A DNA stretch of 64,000 nucleotides from Synechococcus sp. BSA11S (GTDB taxonomy: Bacteria > Cyanobacteriota > Cyanobacteriia > PCC-6307 > Cyanobiaceae), in NCBI RefSeq assembly GCF_014224355.1, contig NZ_VNWP01000005.1, forward strand, positions 165,207 through 229,206. Reading direction: 5' to 3'. Positions within the stretch are counted from its first letter, which is position 1. Each line of letters starts with the position of its first letter. Under the pieces are notes generated by a model. It saw nothing but the letters and a program-made list of their open reading frames with translations, did no database searches and was not told the DNA's origin. Shown here piece after piece: positions 30,758-39,893 of the stretch. Made by a program: the position numbers and the translations under genes.

Positions 30758-31573
30758 TCAATGTATGGCGCCCAGATCGCTGCGGGGAGCCACGGCCGCG
30801 GCGTAGTCAGGGTCTTCCGTGCCGCCGATCCGGTCCCAGAACGTGAAGTAGAGGCCGAAGTGCACGCCTTGGTGGCGGTGGTGGAGCGAATGGTGGGCCG
30901 GGCCTATCACCCAGCGGCCCAACCAGTGGTGGGGAAAGCGGCGGGGCAGGTGATCGAGGCCAAGGTGGTTCACGATCGCCCAGACCGTCATGGTGCTCAG
31001 CACGGCCATCAGGGGGACCGGGTGCAGCGGCACCACCACCACCACCGCCACCATCACCAGGGCCTGGAGGATCGCTTCGGGGGGATCGAAGGCGAAGGAG
31101 GTCCAGGGGGTGGGTTGGCGGGTGCGGTGGTGGCCGTGATGGCACCAGGCATAGAGGGTGTGGTGGTGGAACAGGCGGGGGGTGGGGGAATAGAGGGCGT
31201 CCTGCAGGATCAGGACGCTGACGTAGCTGAGCCCCAGGTACCACCAGCCGTAGGTGTCCGGCCTGGCGTAGAAGCCGGTGAGTCCATGGCTGTGGAGCGC
31301 CAGTACGCCTGCGGTGGCGAGGGCGAAGACGGCAGCGGAGAACACCGAGAGGCGGATGTCGTCGCGGATGCCTTGGGCGCCGAGGTTCGACTGCCGTTGA
31401 TCGGGTTCAGCTTCTGGAGAGGCGGAGCGTGCATAGAGCCACCACCAGGATCCACCAGCCAGCAGAAAGTAGCGTCCCAGGATGATGCCGAAGAACGCAA
31501 GTCCATAGAACGCGAAGGAACGATTCCCAAACGAACGGATCACCGTTTCGGTGTCAATCTGTGCGAAGGGCAT
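30758..31573 (-). CDS. Fatty acid hydroxylase/sterol desaturase-family protein
   Basis: A 271-residue integral membrane di-iron enzyme. Histidine clusters typical of the superfamily are visible: [29 protein letters not shown] and [16 protein letters not shown], the last within reach of the membrane surface. Several membrane helices precede them. It would hydroxylate or desaturate a lipid or carotenoid; the substrate is not known. The stop is 4 bp from the mnmG ATG on the same strand. Confidence 0.85.
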   Translation of the reverse strand: MPFAQIDTETVIRSFGNRSFAFYGLAFFGIILGRYFLLAGGSWWWLYARSASPEAEPDQRQSNLGAQGIRDDIRLSVFSAAVFALATAGVLALHSHGLTGFYARPDTYGWWYLGLSYVSVLILQDALYSPTPRLFHHHTLYAWCHHGHHRTRQPTPWTSFAFDPPEAILQALVMVAVVVVVPLHPVPLMAVLSTMTVWAIVNHLGLDHLPRRFPHHWLGRWVIGPAHHSLHHRHQGVHFGLYFTFWDRIGGTEDPDYAAAVAPRSDLGAIH

Positions 31574-31643
31574 GCCTTGGTATTCCTTTTTCCAGCGTCT
31601 GCGCCCACTCTAGGGACGCCGCACCGCCGAAGCCATCACGGCC

Positions 31644-32507
31644 ATGCAGCGCTTTCGCATCCTGCACCGCACCCTCTACACCTATGGAGCGGCGGTGAGG
31701 CTCGAGCCCCATGCGCTGCGGCTGCGGCCCAGGGAGGGCCATGAGCTGCGCATCGAATCCTCCAGCCTGCGGATTTCTCCGCCGGCCACGCTGCGCTGGC
31801 ATCGGGATGTGGAAGACAACTCGGTGGCAATGGCCAGCTTCTCCAGCCCCGCCGCCGAGCTCCTGATCGAAAGCGAGCTGGTGGTCCAGCAGTACCACCA
31901 GGAGCCCCTGGATTTCCTGGTGGACGAAGAGGCGGTGTTGTTCCCCTTCCGCTACAGCGCTGAAGACAGGCTGTTGCTGGCTCCCTACCGCCAGGAGGGG
32001 GGCGTCAGAGGTGGGACGCTGCTGATGGATTGGGTGGCCGGGGTTCATCGCGGCGCTGAGCGGATGGAGACCTATGCCCTGCTGGAGCGGATCAGTGCAC
32101 GCATCCACAACACCCTGCGCTACCAGCGGCGCGAAGAACCGGGCGTGCAGACGGCTGAGCACACCCTGGCTGCCGGCTCCGGCTCCTGCCGCGACTTCGC
32201 CACCCTGTTCATGGCGGCCACCCGGCAACTGGGTTTTGCAGCCCGCTTCGTGAGCGGCTACCTGCACGATTCTGCCGCGGTCGATGGCTCCACCCACGCC
32301 TGGGCGGAGGTGTACCTGCCAGGAGCGGGCTGGACCGGCTTCGACCCCACGATCGGCGCCCTTGCCGGTCCTGACCACATGGTGGTGGCTGTGGCTCGCC
32401 ACCCTGAAGCGGTGCCGCCGGTGGAGGGGGCGTTCGTGGGGCCATCGGGATCGACCCTCAGCGTGGGGGTGTGGGTGACGGAGCTGGAGGAGCCTCTGAT
32501 CCGGTGA
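31644..32507 (+). CDS. Transglutaminase-like protein
   Basis: A 287-residue soluble protein. The N-terminal beta domain (FRILHRTLYTYGAAVRLEPHALRLRPR) is the bacterial transglutaminase-like N-domain. The catalytic triad is C182 (GSCRDFATLFMAA), H218 (STHAWAEVYLPGAGW) and D234 (GFDPTIG). Enzymes of this layout can be amidases or proteases rather than true transglutaminases. The gene is complete with a normal length and a start at ATG 31644. Confidence 0.88.
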   Translation: MQRFRILHRTLYTYGAAVRLEPHALRLRPREGHELRIESSSLRISPPATLRWHRDVEDNSVAMASFSSPAAELLIESELVVQQYHQEPLDFLVDEEAVLFPFRYSAEDRLLLAPYRQEGGVRGGTLLMDWVAGVHRGAERMETYALLERISARIHNTLRYQRREEPGVQTAEHTLAAGSGSCRDFATLFMAATRQLGFAARFVSGYLHDSAAVDGSTHAWAEVYLPGAGWTGFDPTIGALAGPDHMVVAVARHPEAVPPVEGAFVGPSGSTLSVGVWVTELEEPLIR

Positions 32508-32527
32508 AGGTTGTGGGATGGGTGTCC

Positions 32528-32813
32528 ATGCGGCTGCTGCGGGCAGGAGTCTCCTATGGGTCTCTGGTGCTGCTGGCCGGCTTCCTGCTCGGCACGGTGC
32601 GGGTTCTCGCTCTGGAACCCCGCTTTGTGGTGTGCCGGTTTGCCCTGCCTCCGGCCCCTGGGCCACGCCTGCTCTGCGGTGGCTCCCCTGCGCGGCCTCA
32701 GCCTGGTGCAGGCCATCACCGCCCGTGATCCGGTCTCGGGCAGCGCCTACGTCGTGGCCCTCGGGCTGATGGGGGTGATGCCCTGGCTGCTCACCAGGTG
32801 TCGAGGCGCGTGA
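32528..32813 (+). pseudogene. Degraded small membrane protein
   Basis: The start reads MRLLRAGVSYGSLVLLAGFLLGTVRVLALEPRF, the N-terminus of a known family of small hydrophobic proteins, then VVCRFALPPAPGPRLL. A different frame then supplies LRGLSLVQAITARDPVSGSAYVVALGLMGVMPWLL, the expected C-terminus. The central membrane helices are missing and the two parts are out of frame. One or more deletions have broken it. Coordinates cover both parts. Confidence 0.6.
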
Positions 32814-32913
32814 GCGCCGCTCGAAGCAGGCTGCGGGCTCTCGAGCAGCTCCACATGCTCCTGTTCATGGGGATCGTTGCGGGCCACGATGGCCACGGCC
32901 GGCTCGCGGCTGC

Positions 32914-33474
32914 TCAGAACCCGATCCGGATGCGGCGGTGATTCAGCTGATTGGTCACGGTGGCGTCCACTTTCCCCTTGACCGTGGCGCCGACATCGCC
33001 GCGCACCCTGGCATCCACATCACCGGCCACCTGGGCGCTCACCGCGCCACTGACCGTTGCCTGAACGGGACCCTTGACGGCAACGCCGATCCCGCGGCTC
33101 AGTTCAGGTACGTTCACAGCCAGGGGCGTGGCCAGCCCGACAGGTTCGGCCATCGTCACGTTCGCGGTGATCGGAATCGTTTTGATCGGAGCGGTGCGGA
33201 TCGGTTCTGCAATCTTCTCGACCACCAGAGGCGTCTGAATCGAGCCCACATCCACCTGGGCCGACACCGGCATGGGGCGCTCCATCACCAGCTCGATCTT
33301 GATCGGCTCCTGCAGGACCCTGCCCAGGGAGATCGCCCCGATCCCCACGGCGGCCACCAGGGCGACGGGCCAGCGCAGGGCCAGCACCCAGCCCATCGCT
33401 GTCTGGGAACGGTCGTCGGGACCTTCGGCCCCCTCGCGGGGCAGCCTGGTCTGGTCGGTTGGGGGCTCGCTCAT
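32914..33474 (-). CDS. Membrane-anchored repeat protein
   Basis: A 186-residue protein. One N-terminal membrane helix (RWPVALVAAVGIGAISLGRVL) is followed by an extracytoplasmic tail. The last 70 residues form a strikingly regular alternating pattern, for instance VKGPVQATVSGAVSAQVAGD then VDARVRGDVGATVKGKVDAT, in which a Val or Ala alternates with a polar residue and a Gly recurs about every eight. Such periodicity suggests a beta-solenoid or repeated beta-strands. No family recognised. Arg-rich C-terminus, HRRIRIGF. Confidence 0.7.
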   Translation of the reverse strand: MSEPPTDQTRLPREGAEGPDDRSQTAMGWVLALRWPVALVAAVGIGAISLGRVLQEPIKIELVMERPMPVSAQVDVGSIQTPLVVEKIAEPIRTAPIKTIPITANVTMAEPVGLATPLAVNVPELSRGIGVAVKGPVQATVSGAVSAQVAGDVDARVRGDVGATVKGKVDATVTNQLNHRRIRIGF

Positions 33475-33529
33475 CGGCTGGAGGGAATTCTGGCGCCCAT
33501 GTTGAAGGCCTTCCGCCCTCGCGCGAGGT

Positions 33530-34996
33530 TCAAGGTGCCGCCAGATTCCGGAAGCGGGTGAACTGGGGCTCGAACAGCAGCTTCACCGTGCCCACCGGCC
33601 CGTTGCGGTGCTTGGTCACGATCACTTCGGTGATGCCCCGGTCGGCCGTCTCCGGGTTGTAGTACTCGTCGCGGTAGATCATCAGCACCAGGTCGGCGTC
33701 CTGCTCGATCGAGCCCGATTCGCGCAGGTCGCTGAGCATCGGGCGTTTGTTGGTGCGGCTCTCCACGCCCCGGCTGAGCTGGGAGAGTGCCATCACCGGC
33801 ACGTTCAGCTCCCGGGCCATGCCCTTGAGCCCCCGCGTGATGCGGGAGAGCTCCTGCACCCGGTTGTCGGGGGTGGAGCCCTCCATCAGCTGCAGGTAAT
33901 CGATCACGATCAGTCCCAGTTCCTTGCCCTGCTCCGCCATCAGCCTCCGGCAGAGGGAGCGCATCTCCAGCACGCCGGCATTCGGCTTGTCGTCGATGAA
34001 CAGCGGCAGCTGGCCGAGGGTGTTGATGCCCTGCCCCAGCAGCGGCCATTCCTCCTGCTGCAGCCGGCCGGTGCGCAGCCGGCCGCTCTCGATGCCCACC
34101 TCCATCGACAGCAGCCGGTAGGTGAGCTGCTCCTTGCTCATCTCCAGGGAGAACACGCAGACCGGCAGCTGGTGGATCTGGGCCACGTTCTTGGCGATGT
34201 TGAGCACGATCGAGGTCTTGCCCATCGCCGGGCGGCCGGCCACGATGATCAGATCGCTGCGCTGCAGGCCCTGGGTGATGGCGTCGAGGTCGTAGAAGTT
34301 CACCGGGATGCCAGCCACCGAGGTGCCGAGGGAGCGGCTCTCGATCTCGTTGAAGGTGCTGGTGAGGATTTCGGCGGTGGGGGTGAGCCCCACGGAGGGT
34401 TTCTCCTGGCTGATGGCAAAGATCTGCTGCTCGGCCTCGTCGAGCACCAGCTCCATCGGCTTGGCCTGATCGAAGCCGAGCTTGATCACCTCGTTGCCTG
34501 AGCGGATCAGCTGGCGCCTGAGGTATTTGTCCATCACCAGGCGCGCCACCTGGTCGATCGAGGCGGTGCTGAGCGTGCGCTCCACCAGCTCCACCAAGCG
34601 GTTGCTGCCGCCCACCTTCTCCAGCTGCCCGGTGTCGGCCAGCCAGGCAGCCATGGCCGTGAGGTCGGTGGGCTTGCCCTGGCCGTGCAGCATCAGGGCG
34701 GTGCGGTAGATCTCCCGATGGGCGCCCAGGTAGAAGGCCTCCGGGCGCAGCACGTCGGCGATGCGGCCCAGGGCGTCGGGGTCGAGCAGGATGCCGCCCA
34801 GCACCGCCTCCTCCGCCTCCAGGTTCTGGGGCGGCACCTGATCCGGCAGGGCCTCGAAACGGGCCTCGTCCTGGTCCCGGCCGCGGCGGCGAAAGGCCGG
34901 AGTCAGAGCGGCGGGGGGCGCTGGTGGCGCGCTCCCCTCCCCGGCGCTCGCTCGATCGGGGCCTCCTTCAGGGGCTGGCAGGGGAACACTCACCAT
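33530..34996 (-). CDS. dnaB: Replicative DNA helicase DnaB
   Basis: A 488-residue hexameric helicase that unwinds DNA at the fork. The N-terminal domain (LPDQVPPQNLEAEEAVLGGILLDPDAL) precedes the RecA-like ATPase with Walker A GRPAMGKTS, a Walker B LIVIDYLQLM and the DnaB motif ALSQLSRGVESRTNKRPMLSDLRESGSIEQDADLVLMIYRDEYY. No intein interrupts the Walker A site, although cyanobacterial DnaB often has one. The last 30 residues are slightly short compared with E. coli. It is downstream of rplI. Confidence 0.96.
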   Translation of the reverse strand: MVSVPLPAPEGGPDRASAGEGSAPPAPPAALTPAFRRRGRDQDEARFEALPDQVPPQNLEAEEAVLGGILLDPDALGRIADVLRPEAFYLGAHREIYRTALMLHGQGKPTDLTAMAAWLADTGQLEKVGGSNRLVELVERTLSTASIDQVARLVMDKYLRRQLIRSGNEVIKLGFDQAKPMELVLDEAEQQIFAISQEKPSVGLTPTAEILTSTFNEIESRSLGTSVAGIPVNFYDLDAITQGLQRSDLIIVAGRPAMGKTSIVLNIAKNVAQIHQLPVCVFSLEMSKEQLTYRLLSMEVGIESGRLRTGRLQQEEWPLLGQGINTLGQLPLFIDDKPNAGVLEMRSLCRRLMAEQGKELGLIVIDYLQLMEGSTPDNRVQELSRITRGLKGMARELNVPVMALSQLSRGVESRTNKRPMLSDLRESGSIEQDADLVLMIYRDEYYNPETADRGITEVIVTKHRNGPVGTVKLLFEPQFTRFRNLAAP

Positions 34997-35045
34997 CGGC
35001 TGAGGCTAGGCCCGGGTCTGGCCGCCGACGGTGTGCGAGGCCGCC

Positions 35046-35076
35046 AAACAAAACGCCGGTCCCCAGAGGGCCGGCG
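35046..35076 (-). terminator. Rho-independent terminator of rplI
   Basis: On the complement, a 9-bp stem (CGCCGGCCC / GGACCGGCG, one G-U pair) with a TCTGG loop is followed by TTTTGTTT. It lies 33 bp after the rplI stop. Confidence 0.75.
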
Positions 35077-35108
35077 CTGAATTTCAAAGCGGCTGGTCAG
35101 GGCCTGGT

Positions 35109-35567
35109 TCAGTGGCTGACCACTTCCAGGTTGATCTCAGCGGTGACCTCGGGATGCAGCTTCACCTGCACCTTGTAGGCCCCGGTGCGGTGGATCTCGG
35201 GCACCGAAATGTCGCGGCGGTCGAGTTCCTTCTTGGTGGCTGCTTCGATCGCTTCGGCCACATCGCCGTTGGTCACGGTCCCGAAGAGCACGTCGTCGCC
35301 ACCGGTCTGTTTCTTGACGGTGAAGCGCCCGATGGTGGCTAAGGCCGTGCGGAAGGCTTCGGCTTCCTGCCTCAGGGCCGCCTGGCGCTCGGCTTCCTTG
35401 GCCCGGCGGTGCTCCACCTGGCGCAGCACGGCGGGAGTGACGGGAACGGCCTTGCTCTGGGGCAGCAGGAAGTTACGGGCGTAACCGGGAGCAACCTCCA
35501 CCAGGTCCCCCTGGTTGCCGAGGCTGTAAACGTCCTCGCTGAGGACGACGGAGACGCGCTTGGCCAT
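35109..35567 (-). CDS. rplI: Ribosomal protein L9
   Basis: A 152-residue L9 with the N-terminal rRNA-binding domain ([38 protein letters not shown]), a charged connecting helix near residues 45-75, and the C-terminal domain ([37 protein letters not shown]). Size and order are as usual. It is part of the 50S subunit and is followed by a good terminator, then dnaB. Confidence 0.97.
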   Translation of the reverse strand: MAKRVSVVLSEDVYSLGNQGDLVEVAPGYARNFLLPQSKAVPVTPAVLRQVEHRRAKEAERQAALRQEAEAFRTALATIGRFTVKKQTGGDDVLFGTVTNGDVAEAIEAATKKELDRRDISVPEIHRTGAYKVQVKLHPEVTAEINLEVVSH

Positions 35568-35645
35568 GGAGACGGAACGGCGGGAACAAGGGATCGGGCA
35601 GGGGGCGCCGGCTCGGCGACCCGCATCCTGAGGCGATCAGCGATC

Positions 35646-36584
35646 CTAGATCACAGCTTGCGGCGCCTGCTCGGCGGCGGCAGGCAGGCGCACCTGGGTC
35701 GCCAGGCCCAGGGCCTGCAGCAGGCGGATGTGCTGCCAGGTGAGGTCGAATTCGCGGCGCCCGAATCCATGGCGGGCCGAATGGGGGAAGGCGTGGTGGT
35801 TGTTGTGCCAGCCCTCACCGAACGTGAGCGCCGCCACCCAGGGGTTGTTGCGCGACTGATCACCGCTGGCATGCGTGACATAGCCCCAGCAATGGGTGGC
35901 GGAATTCACCAGCCAGGTGCAGTGGTAGAGCACCACCAGGCGCAGGGGGATTCCCCAGAGCACCAGGGCCCAGCCGCCGGCGCCGGTGGCGGTGCCGATC
36001 CAGAACAGCAGCAGGGCCACCGGGATCTGCAGCAGCAGGAAGTTGGTGTTCAGCCAGCGGTAGTAGGGGTCACGAGCCAGATCACCGGTGAGGCGGGGCA
36101 CCGCGGCCATCGCCGGGATTTCCTCGAACATCCAGCCCATGTGGCTCCACCAGAAGCCCTTGTGGCTGTTGTGGTGGTCAGCGTCGGTGTCGGAGAACTT
36201 GTGGTGGTGGCGGTGCAGACCGGCCCAGTCGATCGGACCGTGCTGACAGCTGAGCGCGCCGCAGGTGGCGAAGATCCGCTCCAGCCACTGGGGAACACGC
36301 AGGGCCCTGTGGGCCAGCAGGCGGTGGTAGCCGAGGGTGACCCCCAGGCAGCCGGTGATCCAATAGAGCACCAGCATGCTGGCCACGGCCGGCACGCTCC
36401 AGAACTGGGGCAGCAGGGCCACCAGTGCCAGCCCGTGGACCACGGCCATGAAGCCGATGGTGGCCCAGCGGGCCCCCTCAGGAGCCGAGGGGGTGGGTTC
36501 CCCGCGGCGGGGACGGTGCAGCCTCTCGGCCCGTGAGAGGGAGGGCGCCGGGGCAGAGGCGGGTCGCCGAACGGTGGCGGTCAT
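35646..36584 (-). CDS. Acyl-lipid/acyl-CoA desaturase (DesC-like)
   Basis: A 312-residue membrane di-iron desaturase. Histidine boxes: HRLLAHR near 110, HRHHHK near 145 and HNNHHAFPHSARHG near 260, the pattern of delta-9 enzymes. Hydrophobic pairs flank the boxes. Cyanobacterial DesC introduces the first double bond in membrane fatty acids; this is likely but the position is not proven. A second desaturase lies at 37371-38432, with a HTH-like gene between. Confidence 0.9.
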   Translation of the reverse strand: MTATVRRPASAPAPSLSRAERLHRPRRGEPTPSAPEGARWATIGFMAVVHGLALVALLPQFWSVPAVASMLVLYWITGCLGVTLGYHRLLAHRALRVPQWLERIFATCGALSCQHGPIDWAGLHRHHHKFSDTDADHHNSHKGFWWSHMGWMFEEIPAMAAVPRLTGDLARDPYYRWLNTNFLLLQIPVALLLFWIGTATGAGGWALVLWGIPLRLVVLYHCTWLVNSATHCWGYVTHASGDQSRNNPWVAALTFGEGWHNNHHAFPHSARHGFGRREFDLTWQHIRLLQALGLATQVRLPAAAEQAPQAVI

Positions 36585-36639
36585 GTGGGCTGGTTCCTGA
36601 TCAATCTTTTAAGATGGTAGCAGTTCGGATTCGTATCAA

Positions 36640-37401
36640 GTGGGGTATCAGGCTGAAATCGAATCAGGGCGCGAAGCGTTTGCGTATCTGATCAGGGCCT
36701 GGCATGAGCGCAACGGCTGGTCCCACCGCGTCCTGCCTGGTCTGGCGGAGGCCCTTGATCTCGGCCGTGTCCACAACTCCCAGGTGTCGATGCTGCGCAA
36801 CCGCAAGCTCGCCTCCCCTGGCCCGGAGGTGTTCCTCGCCCTCGGTCGCATCAACCAGTGGCTGGCGACCAGCGATGGCGGCCAGGGGCTCTCGCTCTCC
36901 GGTCATCCCGACCTGATCGAGGCCCTCGGCCAGGGGTGCCAACCGTTGTTGAGCGACAGCGGAGTTCCACTGGGACCGGGTGATCTGCTGGAGATCTTCG
37001 TGGGCCTCGTTCCCCCGCCGCGGGCCTTCGATCTGCGCATTGCCGAAGCTGAGGCCGCCGGCCTCAGCTTCGCCCTGGCGGAGCTGCTCTGCGCCGGCCG
37101 GCCCTGGCGGCTCTGCCGCGACCAGGTGCTCTCGGCCTATCCGGTCGCGAAAGGCCAGCGCAGGGAGCGCTTCGCGGCCGTGATGAGCGGCCAGCGCGAC
37201 TACAGCGCCGCCGAGCTCGACACCGAGCTGATGGATCTGCACCGCACCCTGGTGGGCCTGGGGGGGAGCGCCGAGCAGGAGATCAGCGCCGACCGTTTCC
37301 TGGAGGTGCTGCGCAACAAAGCCCACCTGCAGCACCGGGCTGGCCGGGAGGATCTGGGTGAGGCGATCCGTCAGGAGCTGGTGGCCGAGGGCAACGGCTG
37401 A
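36640..37401 (+). CDS. HTH-like hypothetical protein between desaturases
   Basis: A 253-residue protein from a GTG at 36640. The first 75 residues (AYLIRAWHERNGWSHRVLPGLAEALDLGRVHNSQVSMLRNRKL then SPGPEVFLALGRINQWL) read as an XRE-like helix-turn-helix with the recognition helix around RVHNSQVSMLRN. The remaining part is helical and unassigned. It starts 55 bp from the divergent desaturase and its 3' end overlaps the second desaturase by 31 bp, so a regulatory role for lipid desaturation is an inference from position. Confidence 0.65.
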   Translation: MGYQAEIESGREAFAYLIRAWHERNGWSHRVLPGLAEALDLGRVHNSQVSMLRNRKLASPGPEVFLALGRINQWLATSDGGQGLSLSGHPDLIEALGQGCQPLLSDSGVPLGPGDLLEIFVGLVPPPRAFDLRIAEAEAAGLSFALAELLCAGRPWRLCRDQVLSAYPVAKGQRRERFAAVMSGQRDYSAAELDTELMDLHRTLVGLGGSAEQEISADRFLEVLRNKAHLQHRAGREDLGEAIRQELVAEGNG

Positions 37402-38432
37402 CCCACGTGGGCCACCCGGATGCGTTTGGCCAGCCCCAGGCTGCGCAGCACCTTGATGTGCTGCCAGGTGAGGTCGAACTCGAACCAGCGCAGACCGTGG
37501 CGAGCACTGGCCGGGTGAGCGTGGTGATTGTTGTGCCAGCCCTCCCCGAAGGAGAGGATCGCCACCCACCAGCAGTTGCGGGAGAGGTCGGGGCTGTCGA
37601 AATTGCGGTAGCCGAAGGCGTGGGTGGCGCTGTTCACCAGCCAGGTGACGTGGTACACGATGGCCAGCCTCAGGGGAATGCCCCAGAGCACAAGGCCGAG
37701 ACCGCCGCCAGGCACGCCGGCCCGCTCGCCGTACCACCAGAGAGCGGCTCCCAGGGGCACCTGCAGCAGAAGGAACCAACGGTCGAGCCAGCGGTAGACG
37801 GGATCACGCTGAAGGTCACCGGTGAAGCGATCCAGCTGGCGCACCGCCGGAATGTCGTGCAGCATCCAGTCGCTGTGGCTCCACCACAGACCGCGGCCGG
37901 CGTCATGGTGATCGTTGGGCTGGTCGGAATACTTGTGATGGTGGCGGTGCAGCCCCACCCACTCGATCGGCCCGCTCTGACAGGCCAGGCTGCCCATCAG
38001 CACCAGGGTGCGTTCCAGCCACTTGGGAGCCACGAAGCTGCGGTGGGCCAGAAGGCGGTGCAGTCCAAGGGTCACCCCCAGCACCGTGGTCCAGTAGAGG
38101 ACCGCCAGTACCACCACCGCCTGCCAGCTCCAGAAGCGAGGCAGCAGGGCGAAGACGGCACCCACGTGGATGGCCAGCATGAAGGCTGTGGTGCCGAACT
38201 TGTACTTGCGCTGGCTGGGGGGAAGGGGCTGACGGCGTCCGCTCACCGAAGCGCGGATGGCGGCTTCCTGGTGCTCGGCGGCATGGCCCCGCAGAGCCTG
38301 GCCGGCAGCCCCCACCTGGGGCAAAGCGGAAGCTTGATCTGAGGCGGCAACCAAATGAACTCTCGCGATGGTGGCGCAGGCTCGAGTTCGCCATCTCCCC
38401 TGCGGCGGGTGATCCCGTTGCAGGGAACCCAT
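37371..38432 (-). CDS. Second DesC-like fatty acid desaturase
   Basis: About 353 residues from ATG 38430-38432; earlier in-frame Mets would overlap the divergent PLP enzyme and are unlikely, and an even later start is possible, because homologues are nearer 310. Histidine boxes: HRLLAHRSF, HRHHHKYSD and HNNHHAHPASARHG. It is clearly a paralogue of the 35646 gene. Two desaturases allow differing acyl-chain targets or cold-responsive expression, which is known for cyanobacteria but unproven here. Confidence 0.85.
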   Translation of the reverse strand: MGSLQRDHPPQGRWRTRACATIARVHLVAASDQASALPQVGAAGQALRGHAAEHQEAAIRASVSGRRQPLPPSQRKYKFGTTAFMLAIHVGAVFALLPRFWSWQAVVVLAVLYWTTVLGVTLGLHRLLAHRSFVAPKWLERTLVLMGSLACQSGPIEWVGLHRHHHKYSDQPNDHHDAGRGLWWSHSDWMLHDIPAVRQLDRFTGDLQRDPVYRWLDRWFLLLQVPLGAALWWYGERAGVPGGGLGLVLWGIPLRLAIVYHVTWLVNSATHAFGYRNFDSPDLSRNCWWVAILSFGEGWHNNHHAHPASARHGLRWFEFDLTWQHIKVLRSLGLAKRIRVAHVGQPLPSATSS

Positions 38433-38553
38433 CAGGCTGAGTTGCGACCTTGACCTGGGATGCCGGCCGTTATGTAGCCAATGCATCGGGTCGAAATCTA
38501 GCGGCGTGGCGATAGCCCGCAGGCAGCATGGCGGCAGGAGCCGGTTTCTGGCC

Positions 38554-39840
38554 ATGGCGACAACGGCAATGAGCGCTGGTCCCCACGCCGGCTGGGCCCG
38601 GGAGCGGGTGGCCGCCGCCGCCGAGCGGATCGCTCCGGTGGCCGATGCCCGCACCGCGGCGGTTCAGCCGGCCCTGGCGCGGGTTCTGGAGGCCTTTGCG
38701 GCCGAGCGGCTCGGCACCCACCACTTCGCCTCCGTCAGTGGCTATGGCCATGGCGATCTGGGCCGGGAGGTGCTCGATCGCGTCTTCGCGCGGGTGCTCG
38801 GAGCCGAGGCGGCTGCGGTGCGCCTGCAGTTCGTGAGTGGCACCCACGCCATCGCCGCGGCCCTGTTCGGCGTGCTGCGCCCCGGTGATCGCCTGCTCGC
38901 CCTCACCGGCCGCCCCTACGACACCCTCGAGGAGGTGATCGGCCTGCGGGGCCGGGGCCAGGGTTCCCTGGCCGAGTTCGGCATCCACTACGACGAGCTG
39001 CCGCTCACGGCCGCCGGGGCTGTGGATGAGGACGGCCTGGCTGCGGCTCTGGCTCTGCCCACGCGCATGGTGCTGATCCAGCGCAGCTGCGGCTACAGCT
39101 GGCGGCCCTCCCTCAGCCTGGAGACGATCGCCGGTCTCTGCGAGCGGGTGGAGGCCCTCCGGCCCGGCTGCGTTCGCTTCGTCGACAACTGCTATGGCGA
39201 ATTCGTCGAGCCCCTGGAGCCTCCGGCGGTGGGCGCCGACCTGATCGCCGGCTCGCTGATCAAGAACCCCGGCGGCACCATCGCCCCCACCGGCGGCTAC
39301 GTGGCCGGCAGGGCAGAACTGGTGGAGCAGGCCTGCTGCCGACTCACGGCCCCGGGCATCGGTGGGGAGGGCGGCACCGGTTTCGATCTCCATCGCCTGC
39401 TCTTCCAGGGGCTGTTCCTGGCGCCTCAGATGGTGTCCGAAGCGCTGATCGGTGCCGAACTCACCGCCGCGGTGTTCAGCGATCTCGGTTGTGCCGTTCA
39501 GCCCAGGGTGGGGGATCACCGCAGCGATCTGATCCAGGCGGTGCGCTTCGGTGCTCCCGAGCCGCTGATCCGGGTGTGCCGTGCCTTTCAGTCGTGCTCG
39601 CCGGTGGGCAGCTACCTGGATCCGGTGCCCGCGCCGATGCCCGGCTATGCCAGCGAGCTGGTGATGGCCGGCGGCAGCTTCATCGACGGCAGCACCAGCG
39701 AGTTCTCCGCCGACGGCCCCCTGCGCGAACCCTATGTGCTCTTCAGTCAGGGCGGCACCCATCGCAGCCACGTGGCCCTGGCGCTGGAGCGGGCCCTGGC
39801 GGCGCTGGGACCAGACTCCCTTCCCTGCGGCACTCCCTGA
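38554..39840 (+). CDS. Methionine gamma-lyase-like PLP enzyme
   Basis: A 428-residue protein of the fold-type I PLP family often annotated as aluminium-resistance or methionine gamma-lyase-like. Family blocks: THHFASVSGYGHGDLGRE, VSGTHAIAAALFGVLRPGDRLLALTGRPYDTLEEVIG, FVDNCYGEFVE and GSLIKNPGGTIAPTGGYVAGR, with K237 in the last as the likely Schiff-base lysine. I chose ATG 38554 over 38506 because the longer start adds a low-quality Arg-rich stretch. The reaction is probably C-S lyase-like but unproven. Confidence 0.85.
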   Translation: MATTAMSAGPHAGWARERVAAAAERIAPVADARTAAVQPALARVLEAFAAERLGTHHFASVSGYGHGDLGREVLDRVFARVLGAEAAAVRLQFVSGTHAIAAALFGVLRPGDRLLALTGRPYDTLEEVIGLRGRGQGSLAEFGIHYDELPLTAAGAVDEDGLAAALALPTRMVLIQRSCGYSWRPSLSLETIAGLCERVEALRPGCVRFVDNCYGEFVEPLEPPAVGADLIAGSLIKNPGGTIAPTGGYVAGRAELVEQACCRLTAPGIGGEGGTGFDLHRLLFQGLFLAPQMVSEALIGAELTAAVFSDLGCAVQPRVGDHRSDLIQAVRFGAPEPLIRVCRAFQSCSPVGSYLDPVPAPMPGYASELVMAGGSFIDGSTSEFSADGPLREPYVLFSQGGTHRSHVALALERALAALGPDSLPCGTP

Positions 39841-39893
39841 GCGGGGTGGCCCCTCGGGAGCCACACTGGGACTCACCCGTGTTTCGGTCCGCG

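Noticed and set aside
33530..34996. Intein in dnaB
   Set aside because: The Walker A and following motifs are contiguous and the length is normal.
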